Positions 22,124-31,891 of a stretch of 37,979 bases of DNA are shown in pieces. The notes beneath the pieces were generated by a model, which saw nothing but the letters and a program-made list of their open reading frames with translations, was not told the DNA's origin and ran no database searches. This stretch comes from Gnetum montanum (Eukaryota; Streptophyta; Gnetopsida; Gnetales; Gnetaceae): contig MNCI01024321.1 of NCBI GenBank assembly GCA_015680685.1, positions 388,530-426,508 of the forward strand, read 5' to 3'. How positions within the stretch are numbered: position 1 is the first letter of the stretch; the number at the start of each line of letters is the position of its first letter. The position numbers were made by a program, and so were the translations under genes.

Positions 22124-23200
22124 TGTGGTAGCTAATGCCCTTAGTCAAATGTGGAATTTAATGATAGGTGTAGTAACAACCCCCATGGAAGAAGAAATTA
22201 AGGAACAAATAAAGGAAGACCCTTACTTTAAAAAGATTTTAACAAATATTTCCTATGAGCCTCAATATCAACTTACTTCTAATGGTTTATTGATGAAAGG
22301 ACAAAGAGTATGCATGCCAGAAGGAAATTGAAGACTAAGGTTGTTGTGTGAAGCACATGAAGTACCATATGCAGGACACCTAGGTTATATTAAGACCTAT
22401 ATGATAATTTGCAAATCTTATTTTTAGCCTAGAATGAAGAATGATGTGTCCGCATACATTAAAAATTGTCCAACATGTCAAATAATAAAATTTGAACAGA
22501 GGAAACCTAGTGGATTACTACAACCTTTAGAAGTTCCAACCTAGAAATGGGAAGATATCACTATGGATTTCATTATGGGACTGCCAGTAACCAAAAAAGG
22601 AAATGACTCAATTTTCAGTGTAGCTAATTTTCTATCAAAGATGGCATATTTTATAGCTTTGAAATCTACAAACACAACAAAAGAAATACCTCAAAAATTC
22701 ATACAAGAAATATTTCAATTACATGGTTGTCCGATATCACTTTGAATAGAGATCCCAAGTTCATATGTGAATTCTGAAAAAATTTCTTTACAAAGCTTGG
22801 AACCCAATTAAAATTTAGCATAGCTTATTACCCTGAGACTAATGGACAAACTGAACATGTGAATAGAATATTAGAAGATATCCTATGAAGCTACATCAGG
22901 AGTAAACCAAAAACGTTGGAGAATTATTTACATCTAGTAGAATTTTCTTATAATAATAATTATCAAGGTTCCATACATCGAACACCATTTGAAGTAGTAT
23001 ATGGATGTAATTGTCATACACCATTAACCTAGGAAAATCCAAACTTAAGAGAAAAATGAAAATAATGGAAAACATTGTCACAAGGGTTAAACAAAATTTG
23101 CAAGCTTCCCAAGATAAATATAAAGGATATGCATATCAACATTGACTGGAAAAAGAATTCCAAGTAGGAGATCAAGTATTATTAAGAATAAAACCTACTA
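22124..23200 (+). pseudogene. Chromovirus integrase remnant
   Basis: The zinc-binding HHCC module is visible (AHEVPYAGHLGYIK and NCPTCQ), then the core: DITMDFIMGLP with the first acidic residue, a shifted segment ending in RDPKF where the second catalytic Asp appears as Asn, and AYYPETNGQTEHVNR with the final Glu. LVEFSYNNNY and TPFEVVYG follow. Stops near 22331, 22427, 22545, 22745 and 22780 and a frameshift close to 22745 inactivate it. Confidence 0.9.
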
Positions 23201-23590
23201 GAAGTTCTCTTAAATTGGGAAAACATACTAAATTGGCACCTAGATTTTGTGGATCTTTTGAAATCTTTGAAAGAATTGGCAAAGTAGCATATCAGTTGAA
23301 TCTTTCAAAAACCTTAAAAAATCATCTAGTTTTTCATGTGAGGTTGCTAAAGAAATTTCATGAAAATTGTGTACCATATGTATTAGATTGGAATACTTTG
23401 CGATTACGATCTAATGCCAGCTTTGGAATTAAACCCATTGCTATTAAGAACCAATGAACCAAGAAATTATGAAATAAAATTATTAGCAAAGTACTTGTTC
23501 AATGGTCAAATTGTGATCAAGAGACTTGGGAAAAAAGGAAGTTTATTTTAAATACTTACCACCAACATTTTGATCATCATGATATTGAAT
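23201..23590 (+). pseudogene. Integrase C-terminus and chromodomain
   Basis: KLGKHTKLAPRFCGSFEIFE is the GPY/F-type module, followed by VAYQLNLS and HLVFHVRLLKKF. After a stop near 23457, KVLVQWSNCDQETWEKRKFI has the chromodomain signature (an aromatic-rich VQW followed by ETWE). This places the element among chromoviruses, whose chromodomain is thought to steer integration to heterochromatin. Confidence 0.85.
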
Positions 23591-23754
23591 GATAGGTTGA
23601 ATTTATTATGGATGTAATAAATTATGTTTATAACTTTTGATATTTTATTTGTATAGATGATAATAAGGAAAATAAGGGAACTGAAGCTAAGGAGCATAAC
23701 AATGAAGTAGCTAGATATAGAGGAAGTGCTCGAGGACAAGCTAAATGCTTAAGA

Positions 23755-23779
23755 GGGGGGGGGGGGGGGGGGGGGGGGG
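23755..23779 (+). promoter_or_regulatory. Polypurine tract expanded to 25 consecutive G
   Basis: AAGAG runs into 25 uninterrupted G, seven bases before the aligned start of the 3' LTR. Position and purine content identify it as the plus-strand primer tract. Typical plant tracts have only a few consecutive G, so this is an expansion or a sequencing-sensitive homopolymer. Confidence 0.8.
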
Positions 23780-23786
23780 TTTAGAT

Positions 23787-24295
23787 TATAACTTCCCGTC
23801 CCTTGTTAAGAGTGGAAAAAATTGTAAACAATGTAATTAACCTTCTAATGAAGGGGCACCTCATTATGAGGAGTTATGACTATTCATGTATTCCTTGGGA
23901 AAGGTTTGACCTATGCCATTTAAGATTAGGGTTAGAGGTCATGCCAGGCATAGAGTTGTAGAGCATGGAGAGGCAAGTAATGGGATCTAGGTGAAGTAGG
24001 TCAAAAAGGGACTAATCACCCCTTTAGTAGGATAGCCTAATCATGGTGGTAGTGCCAAATTGCTTCTAAGGCTTAAGTGGCATAGGACGACAACCCAAAA
24101 GGGTGTTATAGTACTCTCTTCCACTAATATAATTTTTTCATTTTCCTTGCTTAATTCTTCTGTACCAATTATTTATTTTCCAATTAATTCATTATTTGAG
24201 TATTTATAATATTATTGGTATATTATCCATGAAAATGGTAAATATAATAAATTAAGTGTTCATATTCTTACGACATCTGGGAATGGGATGTCACA
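23787..24295 (+). repeat. 3' LTR of the chromovirus
   Basis: This 509-bp copy aligns with 12047-12554 over the full length. The first bases are TATAAC instead of TGTAAC. It ends GATGTCACA and is followed at once by the target duplication. Confidence 0.93.
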
Positions 24296-24300
24296 TTTAG
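24296..24300. repeat. Target-site duplication TTTAG, right copy
   Basis: Exact match to 12042-12046, directly after the CA end of the 3' LTR. Confidence 0.9.
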
Positions 24301-25210
24301 GAAGTGAATCTTACCTTAAGGTTAATCATTGTCTTTTCAATTACACTTGCGACAGACATTGGTATGGTTAAGTGTAACTAAGGCATCTAATTTTTATCAT
24401 TTTGTGTTTTATAGTTTGGTGCTCAAAATGTAGATAAAAGAAATTTAATTAACTAATCTAAATTAACTAATTAACTAGCATATAACTAATCCTAACATAA
24501 GCATCCGATCCCACTTTATGTACACATCTTGAACCCACATATCCACTACTGGGCAACCAAGCACTACGCTATTCGGCATACCAAGTAATAACATTGCTGG
24601 GATTACCAAGTGAATATGTGTTACACTCAAAGTGGTCATACTTATGTGTGTAATCTATCTCATTTAATTGCCTCATTAACGTAATAATTGAAAATATTTA
24701 ATAACTAATTGAAAACATTAAATGCATAAATGAAATAGCTACTCTATCCAAAGTGCTGCAAGGTTTATTAGAAAGCTTATCTTTATTACTACACACATTG
24801 TCGTGCTCAGGTACAAACATGCTCAAATAAAGATTCGTACACTCAATGACTCCTACTGCAAGCACTCAGGGAAAAAATTTCTATCTTTCAAATGGAAAAA
24901 CTGCAAGAGCTTCACTACAACCACAATCTCTTATTTCCATACATGTGACTATAGGTGTGTATTTATAATTGAAAACCAACATTGCATCAACGGGCCCTTA
25001 TCGATGCATGGTAAGATGCACCGACGAGGCCTCATTAACACAACCACTTGAACATGACTCATCGTACCCCCATGACTAAATGAAAATGCGTCCTTGAGTT
25101 CTTTTACAAAATTGGGAAGGTATGGGATTATTAACTGAATTTTCTTTAAACAAAACAAACTAAATGACTTGACAAAAAATGGAGTGCCTAGGTGTATGGA
25201 TCAATACATT
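24301..25210 (-). mobile_element. Minus-strand LTR (copy 2), main part
   Basis: On the minus strand the segment repeats the order of LTR copy 1 (about 1090-1950): AATAATCCCATACCTTC, a TAGTCATGGGGGTACGATG-type stretch, palindromic sequence, a TATA box, GCAGTAGGAGTC, AATAAAG, AAACCTTGCAG and the CCGAATAGCGTAGTG block. The left limit is the chromovirus insertion; the LTR continues at 12046-11940. The right limit is approximate. The two copies are clearly diverged. Confidence 0.62.
24961..25008 (-). promoter_or_regulatory. TATA box and quasi-palindrome of LTR copy 2
   Basis: AATTATAAAT reads on the minus strand at 24961-24970. Thirteen bases upstream lies a 26-bp quasi-palindrome with TGCATC/GATGCA arms (24983-25008) around GGGCCC. 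A further GAGGCCTC element lies at 25025-25032. Copy 1 has an unrelated palindrome at the same distance from its TATA-like box. Confidence 0.5.
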
Positions 25211-25329
25211 ACAAAGAATGACAATGTTCAGGATACAAAATTGAATACCATGGCATAACTCTTTAAAATTAGACAACATATTCCTTAATGGTGTGAAGCT
25301 AATGGAGAAGATTAGATGGTCCCNGTGCA

Positions 25330-28161
25330 TGAAGTCAATGAAGGTCCCTTGGAGCCTCAAGAACCACCACCNTGGGTGAAAGTTGAGGTGGCTGCAATTG
25401 TCCTGCTACTATTACGAATTTAGGTGGGAGGCAAAAAGCATCCAACAATGCTTTCATTTTCTCCTTCTTACTTCTAGGATCATGCACCGTCTATGTAGCT
25501 TTGCCACTATGGGTTGAAATGGGCATATCCTGGGGACACAGGATTGCTAAAAATAGCTCCTTAGTGTTGACAAACCAGGCAACAAACTATTTGCATTCAA
25601 TGTTGAATGCCCTGACTATGTCTTTCAACTCCTATTGGTCATTCATCTATTTGGCTAGGTTCTCAACAATTGATCTTCGATCTCTAAATCATGCTTTGAG
25701 AACTTCAAGTTCAACAGTTGCAATCTCAAGCTTCTACTTGGTCTCTTTGTAATGCTTGAACTCTACCTCATATAATAGATATTAGTTAGCCACCTTTTTT
25801 TCCAACTCTGACCATGACCATCCGGTAGTCAGAATTACTAGGTTGCATATTATAGATTGGCAAACTCTATATATTCTATCATCTCCTCAATCTACAACTC
25901 CTTTAAACAAATTTCTTCTTTGTTTTAGGCATCGATTCCATCAACAAAAGGTTGCCAAATTTCTCTTCCTTGTTGGATTTGCTGGAGGGCTTCGTTTAGT
26001 TTCGCCTTCACCATCTAAATGTGTTTCTTATTAACTTCCTTTTGTAAGCTAACTTGGTCTTTGTAGTAATTTTTCACTTTTTCAAATTTGAGGGCCTTTT
26101 TCTTCTAGGAGGCGATTTCAACGATAAACTTCTGTCACAAGGTGCGTACTTCCTCCATTGACAGATTTTGATTTTCTACAACCAATTCCCTTAGTTCAGT
26201 GTTTACGCTGGCAAGCTTCTCCTACTATTGATAAACAAATTCTTGCATTTGATCCTTCTAAGCATCAACATTTCATAGGCAATAATTCTATGCAATCAGG
26301 GTCTCATTCTACTAGCGCATCTATATCAAGTCCTTCTAAATTGCATACATTTTTGCTTTCATTATGAACTAGTTGAAGATGGCTATAACTACCTCCTCCT
26401 TACCCTTCTAGAATCATTCTTGAAGCTATTTAAGAGCTTCATCTCTTGTTATTGTTGGGATGGGCAGGATTCACAAGTTGGACATGTAGTTTGGTAACCT
26501 CTGTGGCCAAACATTGATTTCATTCTTGAGCCATTTCGAGTTTCCCCTCCATAATAATGCATTTACCCCTTGTGTTTAGTAGCTCTAACTAGGTTACAAT
26601 GATGTCTTTCAGAAGATCAAAGATGTCTAGAGTTGGTTGTCTAGTTCCCACCAGTCATTCCAACAACTTTTCATGTTGGGCTATGTTTAACTTCCCACTG
26701 ATCATGCTTACTGACATCTGCATGTCTTGAAGTGCAGGTACATCTAGTATAGACACCACAGGTGCATTCAATGCTTTAGTGACATGGTCAACAACCAAAT
26801 CAACCACTGTTTCCTACCCTTGGTTCTACATCACCAAAACAGTTGCCCCTTCACCTTCCTCCAACCACACCAAGAACGTGGCATCATTCTAAAATATTTC
26901 TAGGAATAAATGGTGTTGCAATAATGGCACCATCACCTCCCAAGAATTGGGATCTGACCTTGCAGGAAATTGCGTTTGTTGGACAGAGAAAATTGGACCA
27001 CCCCTCTCCATCTAGCTAACTATTCAAGCCACCTCATTAAGGTGACTCATCACTAACTAATACATAGATGGATCTATCTCATTCCTTCCTACATGTTACT
27101 CTTGTTTGCTCAAGATCTATTCTTAGATTTTTCGTAGATGTTCAATGGCTATGAAAGCCTCTAATGTTATTTCCAAAGTAGGTGATGGTGGTGGCTACTC
27201 CTCTTCTTGGATCATTGCTATCATTTCATCTTTCATGATTTCTAACCATGAGGCCAAAGGAGCATGCTTGATGGTATTGTTGGAGTAGCAAATGATGTCT
27301 GTCCTTTTGCAAAGTTTTTGGATGAGACATGGAAAGAGCATGGTCTTCCTTCCACATTTGTTTTCCTTGAAGCACTTCTCAATATCTAAGTAGATTACTT
27401 GTGGAAGGTTGACAAGAAATTTACCACTTAGGACGGTGCATGCTCGGGCAGAGAAGGTGGTTACCTTGCTTGGCCTCACCATCGAATTGAGGTGATAGGC
27501 CACGGTTTTGAAATAAATTCACTCTGCTAGTGTGAGTGTACCATACTCCTTACAGCCAACCCTATAGCATCATTAGTCCCACTCCCTCTTAGCCTTAGGA
27601 TCATCTTTTGTGGATAGTTCTGCCAACTATGTTTTGCTATCAAGCAACCCAATTTCCTGTGTGATAGCTTCTACCAAGTAGGACACTTAAATGTCCTTGA
27701 TTTTCACAACGGACCCCGATCTTCAACTACTCTAAAAGAGATATGTCTCTCCCATGTATCATTCCCCATTAGATGTGATTACTGGCCACATGGAAGAAGC
27801 TTGCAACTGAGTCTTAACATCTCCTAGAGCTTACTCTAGAAATGGCCCAAAGTTGCTCTCTTGAAAAACTAATTGTTGAATTTCTTAGGACCTGATGATG
27901 TCTAGGTAGGCTTAAGTCAAAGTGACCTTAAGCCTTGGCACAGGTCTAGGCACTTTTCCTCATTGTGATTGTTTTTTAGGTACTTCTTCCTTTGAAATCT
28001 ATCAAACAAAATCGACTTCGAGCTCCTCCCAAAGAGGTCCCATTGTATGTTGCCTCTGGTAGTTCTTGGCCTTGTTCTTGTTGGCCCCTTTCAGCTCTAG
28101 GCTGCTTCTCCCATGGTTGTGAGGGTTCTCCTTCCTATGGGCATTTCTATTTTGGTGCCAT
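25330..28161 (-). pseudogene. Decayed gag- or transposon-protein-like ORF
   Basis: The minus-strand ATG at 28159-28161 opens MAPK, then a stop-ridden Gln/Glu-rich stretch (..QQEQGQELPEATYNGTSL..). Shifted frames then carry coding-like segments down to about 25330 (..KMKALLDAFCLPPKFVIVAGQ.. near 25390-25460). The longest intact part (27195-27503) contains RKTMLFPCLIQKLCKRTDI, similar in pattern to the FPSLI..LC motif of plant transposon-protein domains (Transposase_32-like) seen in some LTR elements; this match is from memory. Many stops and shifts show long decay. Two ambiguous bases (25324, 25372) lie at its end. It sits between LTR-family blocks on the same strand, so it is probably an internal ORF of that family. 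Confidence 0.5.
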
Positions 28162-28463
28162 CTAAAATCACAATAAGATCATGGATTAACAATCATTATG
28201 TAACCTTAAAGTAATTGGGATATCTTTATCTCTTAATCATAGTTACACTTTGCCTAAGTTGTGATTATGATCAATTTAATTAATTCAATTATCATTAATA
28301 AACTATCTTGAAGGTTTTTGGAAGGGTTAACTATTGAAAAATTTGATGTTTATATGTTATTAAAGTTATTAACCGTTTGGGGAGTTAAAAAAATTTCCAA
28401 AAATTTTCATCAATTTTTCATCGAAAACCTTAAGGTTTGTGGCCACCACAATAAAGATCTTAC
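28162..28463 (-). other. Putative leader intron directly before the MAPK ATG
   Basis: On the minus strand CCAGAG/GTAAGATC at 28464/28463 is a strong donor. TTGTGATTTTAG/ATGG at 28162/28161 is an acceptor whose exon begins exactly with the ATG. The 302-bp interval is AT-rich. With the TATA box at 28612-28619 this gives a leader exon of about 120 bases. Confidence 0.5.
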
Positions 28464-28611
28464 CTCTGGTAAGTGCAAGATCAAAAAAATGGAATGATTT
28501 GGACAAATGGTTGGGAAGTTATGTGCTCTAAAAGGTTTTGGACTTTGAAAAATTGCAAAAATTCCCTGTGTGTTATGAGGCAAATGTCAAAAATTCCTAT
28601 GTGCTCGGTGG

Positions 28612-28655
28612 TATATATAGGATGTAAGCATTGTGTTGATGAGGCCTCATCAACA
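28612..28655 (-). promoter_or_regulatory. TATA box with a 22-bp perfect palindrome
   Basis: TATATATA (28612-28619, minus strand) is preceded upstream by a 22-bp perfect palindrome at 28634-28655 with half-site TGTTGATGAGG. A partial second copy (TTGATGAGGCCTTGTTGAC on the minus strand) lies at about 28681-28700. The layout matches the other two promoters of this LTR family. Confidence 0.55.
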
Positions 28656-28959
28656 AGGCTTTATTGACGTAGTCAGTTGTGTCAACAAGGCCTCATCAAT
28701 GCAGCTATTAACCATTCTTGTCTTTGGTCAAACTTTCAAAATACAAGGAATTTTTGGATGAAATTAGGGTCAAATGAAAGCTCAAAAGATAAAGAATAGT
28801 ATGAAAACATGAGAAGAGGGTGTTAAAGCTTATAAATTTGAAAAATGAAGAAAATTTGATTTGGAAGATGAATAAGATAAAAGGTTAAGGAGCACTAAGC
28901 AGAATACTCAATGAAATATGTGAAAGATAGGATTGTAGTAATGTCAAAGGTAACGAACC

Positions 28960-29480
28960 TTAATTAACCAAACCAAGAGCTATGCAAGTGGGTCCTCCCC
29001 ATAGCAAGCTCATGTCCTTTTTTCCCTTGCATAACCTCATCTATAGAGTTCATGACCCCCATAGTTGATTTAATGATCATGAAAGTTTAAGGACCAACCC
29101 GAAAGAATCTACTTAAGAATCCTAACACATCAAACCAAGACATAAAACATAACATAGAATACAATAGTGAGGTGAGTTATGGTAGCATGGATAGATAATA
29201 GAGAAGGTGGAATGGAGTTATGAATTAAGGTCATAAGAAGTCCCTTGTGGAATTCATGCTTAAAATGACCTAGGAAGATCCATCCTTAGTCTAGACCAAA
29301 ACTTGCCACTTTCAGTGACTTTGCATTGTCACTCTAAGACCAATCCATCCACTTGAGACATCAGAGTTCTTCCACAAGATAACCACCATTCCACAAAGAG
29401 AAGAAAAGAGAAGTAGGAAGTAAGAGAGAGGGCCTTAGAGGGGACCTTCAAGCATAGGTGCATGCCATTGAAATCCCATA
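28960..29480 (-). mobile_element. 5' part of LTR (copy 2 or 3), minus strand
   Basis: The minus strand repeats the first 540 bases of copy 1: CTAAGGCCCTCTCTCTTACT, AAGTGGATGGATTGG, then GGACATGAGCTTGCTATGGG with GAGGACCCACTTGCAT. Together with the promoter at 28612-28655 this is the upstream half of an LTR. Whether it belongs to the LTR at 24301-25210 (split by the gag-like block) or is a separate 5' LTR could not be settled. Confidence 0.58.
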
Positions 29481-29504
29481 TCCAATGCTTGTAGCTTGTT
29501 TATT

Positions 29505-29660
29505 TGTCCAAGGGGTGTGCTTTGAATTCCCATTATTTTTTTTATTTTTTATTATTATTATTTTTTTATTTTTTGAAATGGGAACCACACCATGTAAGTA
29601 CTTGTTTTTTTCTAAGAGGTGTGCTTTGAATTTCCATCATTTTTTTTGAATGGGAATGAC
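29505..29660. repeat. Two hairpin-like units with T-rich loops
   Basis: GGTGTGCTTTGAATTCCCAT is followed by a long T-rich run and AATGGGAACCACACC, nearly its complement. A second unit follows (GGTGTGCTTTGAATTTCCAT ... GAATGGGAATGACACC). It is thus a tandem pair of inverted repeats, close to the presumed start of the minus-strand LTR. Confidence 0.6.
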
Positions 29661-30399
29661 ACCATGCAACAACGTTATTTGACTTCCTATTAGTGGTTAG
29701 TATGGAATAGTAAGAAGTCTGTGAAAAACACCCAAGCACTCAAGTAAGTAGAAGAGTACAAAGAGTATTGAGTCCCCTTGAAGTCACACCCTCTACAAAC
29801 CTTTGAATCCTTCCTAATTTCAGAACTACTAAGGTCAGTGATTGATTAAAAGTTTCTTTGATGGAAGGGACCTCAAATTCCCAGAACAAGGAAAACCACA
29901 GAGTTCATTGGATGGCCAAATCATGTGGACTCACTACCTATTCAATCAAAAATAAACCATGTCAAAGCCATTAGACATCAAATTTAAAAAATAAAAACTA
30001 GACATTGACAATCACAAGATTAAGCACAAACCATCATTAGGAAATAGTAACAGTGGCATAGTGTCCTGTGACAATAGAGTAATTTTATTAGCAAACATAA
30101 GGAAATATCACTCTTGAATCAAAACAAAACAAAGTAAAATATATAAGAAAGTGTAAAATAATCAAGAAAGGTTCAAAGGTACTAACAAATATGTAAAATT
30201 AGAAAAATTTTGAAAATCCAAAAATTTGTAAAATAAATAACTTGAAAAATAAAAAATGTGAAAAAAAAGTAGAAAAATTGAGAAGCCATATTGATGGTTA
30301 GCACGGATGATTGTCTCCCACATGACTAAGTTGGAAGGAGGAGATTCGAAAAATAGAATGCAGTTGTCCATCTGTTGAGGTAGTAGTTGCATTGACCTA
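29661..30399. other. AT-rich DNA between integrase remnant and LTR
   Basis: No gene or motif is recognised. By its place between an integrase end (30400-30523, minus) and an LTR start (below 29660, minus) it would be the 3' untranslated region of the older minus-strand element. A/T-rich repeats of GAAAAA type lie at 30190-30290. Confidence 0.4.
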
Positions 30400-30523
30400 T
30401 CTTGGTTCTATGAAAGGCTTTACTTGTTGGATGTTGACTAACTACCTTTTATTTGGGCTTTCAGGTTTGTAGATTGCCATGGCCCCAGAGGGAAAGGTTT
30501 GATCAATTATATAAGGTCCCTCC
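30400..30523 (-). pseudogene. Integrase C-terminal fragment cut in its GPY module
   Basis: On the minus strand the sequence reads EGPYIIDQTFPSGAMAIYK.., a stop, then LVNIQQVKPFIEP, the end of a Ty3/gypsy integrase GPY/F module. Translation begins abruptly at EGPY because a second element (LTR from 30524) is inserted directly upstream. This reveals an older host element whose upstream pol should reappear beyond the right edge of the window. Confidence 0.75.
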
Positions 30524-31271
30524 TGTAACGATGGAAAATGCCGGCAGCTGGAAAATACCAAACACAATCCCGTGTACACAGTTTTAACCACAGATCCGTG
30601 AAAGGGCTATGCTGGAAGACCAAATCTGCGGCGCCCTAAACAGTCTTGTCGATCAAACAGGGACTTACCAATCAGTAAACCGATGAAGATTACGAATATT
30701 TCGTGGAATGATATGATTCGGCGAGGTGTGAAATGAGAGAAAAGAGATGTATATGAATGGTAACGACGATGATAGCGTCAACACGACAACTGGAATCAGA
30801 CATGAGAGAAACGCGTAATTTCAAGATCTATAGTTTTGACCCAGGAAAATAAGTATTTTGTATATTCAAGTTACACTGTGGAGACCCCGATTGTTTTGTA
30901 TAAGCAAACACAAAGAAACAAGAAACAAGCAAACTGTCTGAGCAGAAGTGCAAAATAGAATCCGATCTACCTTGTAGGCCAGAGTAGGGATGCAAGGAAG
31001 GTCAAGTTCTGACGTCTATTGATCAACTGCTTCTGACCAATAGAAACTCACAAACCACACCAGATGATGTCTGGATCTCTGATCTTCTCCTTTTGCCTTA
31101 GGTAGCCTCTACTCGGAACTGCCAATAATCGCCAATGGAGAAAGTTGTGTCTTCACCAAAGAGGAATCGCTCTTACTGCCAATGCTCAAGCCAAGTGTCT
31201 CTTGTCTCTGTCTCTCTGTTGTTGTCCTTTTTTGTCGTCTGTTGCCGTGGTCTTTTCTTCGCCAACTGGGA

Positions 31272-31279
31272 TATTTATA
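31272..31279 (-). promoter_or_regulatory. TATA box of the Tat-type LTR
   Basis: TATAAATA on the minus strand (CCTATAAATATCCC context), about 100 bp downstream of the first inverted repeat of the U3 array. Transcription would run toward lower coordinates. Confidence 0.6.
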
Positions 31280-31378
31280 GGTTTGACGATATGTGGAGAA
31301 GGAATAGCTGTGATGACATGTGTTTCAAACTTTTCGAAAGATCGCTGACTTGACCATCCTTGTGTTGAAACCCGTATC

Positions 31379-31891
31379 TACGCACAATACGCGCATCTGC
31401 GTATTGTGCGTATGAGTGACAAATGTGGGTCGGACATGTCTCCATTGATCTTAGGCTACACTACGCTCGTGCGCATTGCGTCGCGTACAAGAGCGTAATA
31501 AAGCATGAAGATAATAGATTCAAGTTGCTTTACGCTCCATTATGCTGCCGTGCGTAGTGAAGCATAATCAATGATTATTTTGACGATGACTTACGCTGGC
31601 ACACGCTGTGTTGCGTAAATAGCGTAAGGCGGCCAATGTGTAAAAAAGGAAAAGTGTCGATCTACTGTGTGTCATTGATCTCTTTCTGACTTTTTCGACG
31701 CTCATTACGCTGCCATGCGTACTGAGCGTAAACTCGGCCTTGGACAAAAGACTTAGCCAAAATATAGGGGAGGTCGCATATTATGCTGCTTAGGCCTTAG
31801 GCTTTGCCAAAGCTGCTGAAGTAAGCTGCCTTTGAATGTCGGACTATGTTACGCAAAGCGTCATTACGCTATGCTGCATGCTATAGCGTAA
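31379..31891. repeat. Array of six TTACGCT/AGCGTAA-type inverted repeats
   Basis: Inverted repeats occur at 31379-31412 (14-bp perfect arms, TACGCACAATACGC), 31462-31497 (TACGCT/AGCGTA), 31530-31567 (TTACGCT/AGCATAA), 31591-31627, 31705-31731 (both TTACGCT/AGCGTAA) and 31864-31891 (TTACGCTAT/ATAGCGTAA). The centres differ; the arms are conserved. All lie upstream of the TATA box on the element strand. Confidence 0.8.

Larger units (their letters stand above)
12047..24295 (+). mobile_element. Chromovirus-type Ty3/gypsy LTR retrotransposon, complete but inactive
   Basis: The element is bounded by LTRs with TG...CA ends (TA in the 3' copy) and a perfect 5-bp target duplication. Order inside: 5' LTR, primer site, long foreign leader with an antisense gene remnant, gag, zinc knuckle, protease, an inserted Penelope-like block, RT, RNase H, integrase, chromodomain, G-rich polypurine tract, 3' LTR. 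Stops, frameshifts and catalytic-site changes occur in most domains. By hand count the LTRs differ at about 61 of about 508 positions (about 12%), mostly transitions, which points to an old, probably methylated copy. At 12.2 kb it is longer than a usual chromovirus because of the internal insertions. Its target was a minus-strand LTR. Confidence 0.93.

Noticed and set aside
31135-31353. Overlapping plus-strand open frames of about 70 codons
   Set aside because: They lie in the presumed R-U3 part of a minus-strand LTR over its TATA box and have no motif.
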